The notes under the pieces: generated by a model
Told to the model about the DNA's origin: nothing
The model's database searches: none
The model's input: the letters and a program-made list of their open reading frames with translations, nothing else
Shown: piece after piece, positions 56,533-64,000 of the stretch
Layout of the letters: the number at the start of each line of letters is the position of its first letter
Numbering within the stretch: position 1 is the first letter of the stretch
DNA from: Aptenodytes patagonicus
Taxonomy: Eukaryota; Chordata; Aves; Sphenisciformes; Spheniscidae
Direction: 5' to 3'
Length of the DNA: 64,000 nt
Assembly (NCBI RefSeq): GCF_965638725.1
Contig: NC_134958.1
Span: 20,181,964 to 20,245,963 of the forward strand
Made by a program: the position numbers and the translations under genes

Positions 56533-59500
56533 CAGCACCCTCAGAAAACTGATCATATCCTTTATTACCTCAGTTTTAGTGAGCTCCTCACGGGGCAGAC
56601 TCCAGGACTTAGAGAGGGAATTTAAATGTGGAACTTCAGAAATTATTTAGCAGAGACACAAATGCTTAAAAAAGCTGTCCTCTTATGGGCCATACCACAG
56701 CAGAGTTTTTCTAGCCTATTTCAGAGTGTCTCCCTCAACTCCCATTTTTGGATCAGTGCGATTTAGCATAATGGGCCACTGTGAGGACTGGAGGGAGGGG
56801 AAGAGAAGTGAGGCTGTGTGTGGGACTGTTAACTCAGAGAGACCATGGACACTTGCCACAAAAACCATCCAACTTGTCAGGAAGGGATTTTTTTAAGGTG
56901 AAAGCTCTTGGAACCAGGAGAACACATGAAGCAGGGAGGAGTGAAAATTCATGAAGAAGCAGCCCCAGAGTCTAATGTTATGTTCAGAGCATGTATGGAG
57001 AGGGGTAAAGAGGAGCACAGGGTATAAGTTAATTTCCTCTTCTGAAGGTGATTGAGGAATAACCTCTTAAACTGAGTGCACCATGGATAGTTGAGGAGGG
57101 GAAGGTGGGATTGGAGAGGCTATTGGTTTTAATTGAGTACATTATTATTTATAATTGTTATTAACTGCTTACTACATCTCAGTAACAGCTTTGTAGCATG
57201 TGTTAGTTTTGATTGGTCAAACTTTATTTTCACCATCTTTATTTATCAACTGCTGTTTAATTGCTCAATGTTATTAGACTTGCTTATTTTTTCCTACCGT
57301 CATTTATGAGGCTGATAAAGGGAAAGGCAAGTTGACTGGAGCATGGCTCACTTCTGTCTAGATCCCAGGTAGGGACCTGCTGTAGACCATGATTCTGGCC
57401 TGTTGCTGCTGTTCATCTGTAGCCCTATCCTCCCAAGCTAGGCAGAGGCAGGCTGCAGAGAGCAGCAGCAACTAATTAATGTCTTGTAGCCTTTTAGAAA
57501 GCAGCTGTCGTTGAGTACAGTTCCTCTCTCATACTTATCCTTAGTATTTTGTAAACCCAGATTGTAATTCTGCTTGTTTTGGTTCAGCCAGATGTAATCT
57601 AGAGGGAGAGGGCGTGAGCTATAGTGAAAATGTTTTTAACACGGCTTTTTAAGTGCCATTGTCCAAAAAAGAGGGACACTGTCTACCATATTCATACAGA
57701 GGGGCATGCTGAGTGTGTTGAAGCATGTGAGCTATCAGCACACAGTTGTTGCTGCATGCAGGAGCTTCCCTAACCTGCTGGAAGTTTGGAAATATAATTT
57801 TGTAGGTTTCTATAGAAGAAATTGTTTTGTCATCAGCCTTCACATAACTGGCAACCTGTCTGACAAGCTGCTGATGCTGGTATCAATTACAGTTGAAAAT
57901 TACCTCCTCTACAAAAAGACCCTGTTGTGTAGAAGGGTGTGGACTGAGCTATCTGCCAAACTGTGTTTTCATATCTCCTTCCTCCTTCTTTTCTGCCAGT
58001 GTTCTTGAAAAGTTCACCATGCTGAAGTATGCTCTGATTCTTAGAATCTCCCTCAGCTCTTTTTTGCATTTTCACGATCTACACCTGTCCTTCCCCAGTT
58101 TCTGCTATAGTTTGGCTTCACATCCTCGGGGGGAATTCCAGGCAGTGCTTGTGCTTTCAAGGCTAGCTGGATAGAAAGCTCTTTGCTTGCAAAATACAAG
58201 CCTCAGAAAAAGAAAAAAAAAGCTCCATGACAGTTACCTGCCTGTATTCTGCACAAAACACACTGGGCTTGCCATTTTATTCTATCTTTAAGAAATTTTA
58301 GGTTGCTAGCAGTTGGTTTTCATCTCAGCATCAGTCCAAGGTGAAGACAGAGCAGGGTTTTCATAGATTGGTGAGGCTCACGAGTAGTAGAAGATTTGGA
58401 TCCCCAGTGTGAAAGGTCAGGTTGAAATTTTGTGGTGTGGGTTTATCAATCTTTAACTTGCACTGTCTTCTAACTTTAGTGGTGTTTGTCAAGGCAGTAG
58501 TAACATATAGACTAATGTGATAGTCATCCTGGAAAGTGCATAGGACAAGTTTAAGGCAACTCATTATGCTGAAAAACATCTTCCATGAGTGTGGGTGTTT
58601 GCCATATTAAAATACATGTTTACAATGCAGTATGCAATAGGTAGAGCTAAGAACAGGGAGGATGAAAGATGATGTGGATAATGGAGAAAAAACCAAAACA
58701 CAACCACCCAGCAGGACCATGGGCTTTAGAGGAGACTCAGTATTGCTTTGAGATTCCCGTTGAATGGAACTGCAGAAGTGCAATTATACTGTAATATGAT
58801 TCCATATCCTGTTCCTTCCTAGTTGTGATTTCCCATTTTAAAGCTGGGGCAAAGGAATGCAAGGGATGAATGATAGGTTGCCTTATGTCCCAATGTTGGA
58901 GAAAAACTGAGCCTACAGTCCCCAGAATCTGAGGCCCTGCCCCAGTTAGCAGGCAGCACTCCTCACCTAATGCAATTAATGGTCATGAATCCTTTTTAAA
59001 AGCAGGATCAAGTGCAGGGTGCTATCTGGCCTGAATATAGATTTGCTTAGCAGCTCCATTATTTCTGTTCCTCAGTTTTTCTACCTTGTTTTTCTCTAGA
59101 GCAGTTCATTGCAAAACTTTCAGTTCTGCTGTTCTCAGCTGAGAAGGTGGTGAAGCTTGGCTGGCTTATGCTACAAGAATTCTCTGTAGCAATAGTACCA
59201 AGATATTATCACCATCCAACTGTGATCTAGCTAACCAGGAGTTTGCAGTACAGGCTGATTTTCTCCAAATTACACTGCAACTTTGGCTTCTATGGCACCT
59301 CAACATAAAGTACACAATGAAGTATTAAACTACCTCAGTCTCACAGTGTACAAGCAGAACTGCATTAAAAAACAGATAATTCCCTGTGTTGAGGTGTATT
59401 TCAAAGGGCAGAAGATGCACTGTTATCAGCACAATTATTTTCAGTCAAATTCTTTACCAATTTTTCCTCCTAATCTCTGTGTGTAGAATTGGGAACAGAA

Positions 59501-62126
59501 TAAAAGGCGGGACATTGCTTCCCAGGGCATAGTGCTGTAGAAATTAGACAATGATAAGGTAAATGGCCATTAGGTAAGGAAAATTAGAGAAGAACACACT
59601 TGTCATGGAGACATTTATGATTAGACCTGGGCAGTACCATAACCGAGTCCATAACCAAGTCAGCCTTCTATTACATCTGTTCAAGAGCTATGGGTTTCTC
59701 CTATGCCTCAGAGCATATGAAGTGATCTCACTGCAGACCATCTTCCTGAGTAACTTAGATTAGCAAAATACTAATTTAGTTTGAAAATTTACTCTTTTGT
59801 TGTTTTCCATGATACATCTGAACATGTGCTGTCCTTCAGGAGATATGTACGTGAGCTCTATTGAATGTAGTACACTGAGACTGCTGTGACCACCAGCCAA
59901 GATTATTACTGCTGCTTTCTGCAGCGCTCAGGCTTAAGTATGCTAAAAAGAGCAGCTCCTTGCTTATGTTTGTGTTTTTGGTATGGTAGCAGTTGCAGCG
60001 GACACACAGGTCGAGTATTGCAAGTAGACGGACATGGGTAAATGTCTTCATGTGTAAATATCCTTGTTTTGAAAATGGCTACACACATTTAGTTGGCCAG
60101 CACATGTTCTGCAGTTCATCAGCAAAGGAAATCCTGCTCTATCTGACTTACCTTTGAGTTCTGCTAATCTGATTACAAAAGCAAATACCTCCAGGGTTCC
60201 CACTGCTTCTCTCCTCAAAATCAGCCCATCCCCATTTATTCATTTTGTCCAGCCCATAACACACCACACATAGAACAAACTCCAAACTCCAAGTACAGAT
60301 TGACAGGCACAACAATGACACTTGGCTCCCATATTGGGGAAACTACTTCCTCTTAGCTCATGTTTTCTAATTTGTCCTTCATTTTTGGATTAATAAATAC
60401 TCTGTTTGTATTTCTTATTCCACGAATTACTTCATCATGGCAATGCCCTTTACTGTGATCACAGTTTGTATGAGAACGAGACACAGGAAAAAGAAATGAA
60501 AAATGTAGATAACAAGTGATGCTGTCACCATTTGCAATAAGTCAATAGACCTTTAATGACTATACAATATACGAAATAGGTTGTGTAGGTCTTTTTATGA
60601 AAGCTGTTCATATTATAAATGAGCCAGAATAGCCATTTTTCCAAAGTATATGGAAAAAATTAAATTAGCTCTGCAGTTGAAATTCAAGGCTGCCAGGAAT
60701 AGCCGTGTTTCTGACACGCAAATTGCCAAGTTTATTTACTACATCAAACTCTGCCATTGTCAAACAGATACATTTCATAACGGTGGACTCAAGAATTTTG
60801 GAAAAAGGAAATGAAGGCCATACACCTCCAGCAATTCCAGATTGCAAGAAATTAGAAATACTCCCTGTATCTTTGTGATTGCTTTGGCCTTTCTTGCACA
60901 GTTTTGACAGCATCATCAAACATATGCTCACACAAAATTTCTTTTGTTTTTTTCCTATCTTCACTGTGCTTTGCCCTATTGTGTTTTTCCCATGGAATAA
61001 ATGTTGTACAGCCATTACTGTATATACCTTGTTATATCTCGTGGATTTTTTTTGCAAATTAATTCCTAAAGTGCTTCCCATGCTATAGCATGGGAAAGGG
61101 TCATCAACCCAGTTATGGAGGACTCAAATGGAGAGTCATCTATTCTAGCAGGAAATCAGACTGGGAATGTGGGCTTTCAGATGTTCTTCAAGGAGTTGAC
61201 ACATGAGTTGATGAGCAGGTATAAGAGAGTAAACTTTTAGTGCCTATTAGAACTCTCTGCAAAGTTAATGGGAATGTTTTTTGTTTATCTTATTGCAAGC
61301 TGGTTAGCCTGGATGCTGATCGGTCAATATGCAAAAGTAACACTATTAAATATTTCATACTCCCTGCCCATTAAATGGATGAGACGAGGCCTTCTCATAA
61401 GAGAGTACATTTGGAGTTTTCACTTGCAAATTGTGTGATGATTTGACTGACCACCCTCACTCACTCTTCCTGGAGTGTTTAGCTTCAAAGATGAAGCTGA
61501 AATAAAATGGAAAAGAAGGCTTTGATGTGAGCAGTGTCAAAGGTCAGGGGAGATGCTGATACTGCATGGGTACTTTTCTTTAAAAAACATTTTAGCAAAC
61601 ATATGCATAAGTGGCCATAACAAACAGACTCTTTATGGAGCACTGTGCATACTGTAAACAGAAAGAAAACAAGAAGGTCAGTTGGATCCAAAATAAAATT
61701 AACACAATGTCTGCAATAACTAAAATCAGTCTGGGTCGTAGTGCCGCCTAGTGGGGTCTCACCCATCCACCCCCCCAGGTTTGTGAGGCTGGCAGGTGTT
61801 GGAATGACTGCTGGCAATGAGGCCCAGTGGGAGTGGGTGGGTGCAAGGCTCCACTGCAGCCTGCTGTGGCACAAATGCTACAAACACATGCTGGTTTACT
61901 GGTAACCTGCTGTGCGTGAGCAAAAGGTCTAACCCCAGGACTGTCTGAGGAATTTTGGAGACCACAGGCACAGCATTGACAGATGTAGTCTAGTTGTCTC
62001 AGAAACTCTAACAATGCTTGAGGAGTCTTGGGTGTCGGGCAGTTTGCATCAGTGACCCAAGACAGAAGTCTTTAAACTGAGTCCTGTTTTCATGTTTGAG
62101 CTATGCTGGAATGTAAACCTTGATGT
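56533..62126. other. Region upstream of CA12
   Basis: About 5.6 kb upstream of the CA12 promoter. No exon of another gene (USP3 is the next gene in mammals) was recognised. A GC-richer patch at about 61730-62010 contains a good CTCF-like site; the rest is AT-rich and without recognisable repeats. Confidence 0.7.
61741..61754 (-). promoter_or_regulatory. CTCF-like motif, reverse
   Basis: GTGCCGCCTAGTGG matches 13 of 14 positions of the reverse CTCF core SYGCCMYCTRSTGG. It points left, toward CA12, opposite to the forward site at 24753. Best CTCF candidate in the window by eye. Confidence 0.45.
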
Positions 62127-62131
62127 CTATG
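62127..62131. repeat. Target-site duplication, left copy
   Basis: CTATG immediately left of the solo LTR, repeated exactly at 62683-62687 on its right. Confidence 0.85.
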
Positions 62132-62682
62132 TGTTGTGGTTTAACCCGGTAGGCAGCTAAACACCACACAGCCGTTTGCTCACTCCCCCCCGCCCAGTGG
62201 GATGGGGGAGAGAATCAGGAAAAAAAAAAAAGTAAATTTTGTGGGTTGAGATAAAGACAGTTTAATAGGACAGAAAAGGAAGGGGAAACAACAATAATAA
62301 TAATAATGATGATAAAAGAATATACAAAATAAGTGATGCACAATGCAGTTGCTCACCACTTGCCAACTGATGCCCAGCTAGTTCCCGAGCAGCAGTTGCC
62401 ACCCCCCGGCCAACTCCCCCCAGTTTATATCCCGAGCATGACGTCCCATGGTATGGAATATCCCTTTGGGCAGTTTGGGTCAGCTGTCCTGGCCGTGCCC
62501 CCTCCCAGCTTCTTGCTGGCAGGGCATGAGAAGCTGAAAAGTCCTTGACTAGTGTAAGCACCACGTAGCAACAACTAAAACATTGGTGTGTTATCAACAT
62601 GATTCTCATACTAAATCCAAAACACAGCACTGTACCAGCTACTAGGAAGAAAATTAACTCTATCCCAGCTGAAACCAGGACA
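62132..62682 (-). mobile_element. Solo LTR of an endogenous retrovirus (ERVL-like)
   Basis: A 551-bp element that starts TGTCCTGGTTTCAGC and ends CACAACA on the - strand, with TG...CA ends and a perfect 5-bp target duplication (CTATG at 62127-62131 and 62683-62687). Inside, on the - strand, are a TATA box (GATATAAAC, 62423-62431) and an ATTAAA poly(A) signal (62261-62266), giving U3-R-U5 order. This LTR type is widespread in neoavian genomes; a 5-bp duplication fits class III (ERVL), although the family name is not certain. There is no gag, pol or env next to it, so it is a solo LTR left by recombination between the two LTRs of a provirus. It points toward CA12. Confidence 0.88.
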
Positions 62683-62687
62683 CTATG
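62683..62687. repeat. Target-site duplication, right copy
   Basis: CTATG immediately right of the solo LTR, the partner of 62127-62131. Confidence 0.85.
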
Positions 62688-64000
62688 TTTGAAATGTTAG
62701 TGCACACTACCATTAAGTCCATCCTCTCAGAGTCTCTAATTGTGTAGATAAAACAGGTTGCTCAGAGCTTCAATATTTGTTGTCTTCTTTTTGACGCTGG
62801 CTCCCCTAGAAAGGTCACTCTATTGTTAAACTGGCCATTTCCAGGTTATGGGATTTTATGAGTGGTATTTTTATCTCAGGTAAGTTTCTTGTTTCCTTGA
62901 CATGATCTTCCTTCAGGCTTTTCAGTCTCTCAAAACTGCATTTCTAAATTACTATGCAATGCAGGAAGTTGTTCAGTATCTTTGCTTATATCATATCTAC
63001 CCTACTGAAAGATCACATTCTTTCAGGTAGTTGTTTGACAGGCAGATGAAGCTGAGAATAGTTAACCTTACTAGGTATTGCCTGTCTGCGTTTCACAGCC
63101 AAACCTTAGTGCAAGGAATACTTTCTTGCAACGTTGCTCACAGGCAAGGTGAAAACCATAGGACTATCCTGCATCGGTTGGCTCCAGTCGCAGGGCTGGT
63201 TACAAGTGCTTCCTACAGGTGATCCAAGACTGGCAGAAGCAATTCGTGATAGCCAAGTTCTTTTTTATGAAAACACAGACAGCTGCGAACCACTTGTTAC
63301 TCTTTAATGAGCAGTTTAGATGTACAAAATAATATACTGAGGGTTACTAAAGAGTGAGGGAAGGAGGGAGAGCAGCAGAATTGGTAGATACAATAATAGA
63401 TGGAAATGCTGGACTGCATACTGTCAATCATCACGTATGGCTGTCCCAGTTCTGCCTTCCTTCCTAGTGCGAAGGCCTGAACCTCACTTATGTTTGGCCA
63501 TAGATAGGAGCGTATCTAAGAGAGCTGGAGCAGCCTGTGGTCCGTTAAATTCAGGAGAGACTAACCCAAAGCCCTGGATCTACATATTTCGACTTCAGGA
63601 GCTGAATTCTGGTCTTGGTTGGTGTGGCACAACCAGCCAGGCAGGAAAGAGCTGGAGACAACAGGAACAGCCATGGGATAGCTCTCTTGGAAATCCACAG
63701 CTTACTCTGATTAGATCATAGGTCTGTTTTCTGCCTTCTAAGCTCAAGTGCCATAGTTTCTACTGTTGCACTTTTGTGGCTTGAATCCTATGGCTCAGTG
63801 TTGCACAGGCATGCGTATGTCTGTATGCAGTTCAGTGTGACTCTTACTCAAAAATTAAACCCAGAAGCACTCCAGTGGGGACAAAAAGGAATTTTAGTGG
63901 AAGTCCCAGAAATTCATTTTGAGTCTTGCATTTGTCTTCTAGTGGCAAACCATTAGCCTGCAGAAACAACAGATGTTTTGCTCTGTTCCAAAACTTAGGT
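62688..64000. other. Intergenic, right end
   Basis: AT-moderate sequence with no exon, CpG island, RNA gene or repeat recognised. The next gene expected from mammalian order (USP3) must start outside the window. Confidence 0.7.

Noticed and set aside
62327..62548. Open frames inside the solo LTR
   Set aside because: LTRs do not encode retroviral proteins of this type; these are chance frames in U3.
1..64000. CRISPR array, bacterial operon, tRNA or rRNA genes
   Set aside because: No regularly spaced direct repeats, no Shine-Dalgarno-linked gene series, and no cloverleaf or rRNA-like blocks were seen; exon-intron structure shows vertebrate nuclear DNA.

Overview
The window is nuclear DNA from a bird, most likely a neoavian. 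This rests on a young CR1 retrotransposon with the avian 3' tail of repeated ATTCTATG units, a solo LTR of a type common in bird genomes, short introns, and two vertebrate genes in the amniote order RAB8B then CA12 (human 15q22). There is no bacterial-type gene organisation and no CRISPR array, tRNA or rRNA.

Layout: (1) 1-15.8 kb, the 3' part of RAB8B on the + strand. Coding exons 2-8 (residues 42-207) are present; exon 1, with the P-loop, lies to the left of the window. A 3'UTR of about 4 kb ends in a cluster of poly(A) signals. (2) 15.8-29.2 kb, intergenic DNA, AT-rich except for a strong CpG island at 18.7-20.2 kb with no recognisable coding exon. In mammals APH1B sits in this interval; I saw none of its exons. 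(3) 29.2-56.5 kb, the whole of CA12 on the - strand, read from right to left. Ten coding exons join in frame without a stop into 348 codons: signal peptide, extracellular alpha-carbonic anhydrase domain with all three zinc histidines, one membrane helix and a short cytoplasmic tail. Its introns hold a young CR1, an ancient CR1 relic and small tandem repeats. (4) 56.5-64 kb, the CA12 promoter (TATA box, possible bZIP and nuclear-receptor sites) and upstream DNA with a 551-bp solo LTR flanked by a perfect 5-bp target duplication.

The two genes are convergent (RAB8B rightward, CA12 leftward), with about 13 kb between their 3' ends. They are not functionally linked: RAB8B is a vesicle-traffic GTPase and CA12 a cell-surface enzyme that interconverts CO2 and bicarbonate. 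I found no new multi-gene system. The points most worth a second look are the orphan CpG island where APH1B is expected, a GC-AG intron and a 21-nt microexon in CA12, an apparent absence of the juxtamembrane mini-exon known from mammalian CA12, the solo LTR pointing at the CA12 promoter, and a possible convergent CTCF pair around CA12. All calls are from reading by eye; comparisons with human proteins are from memory.
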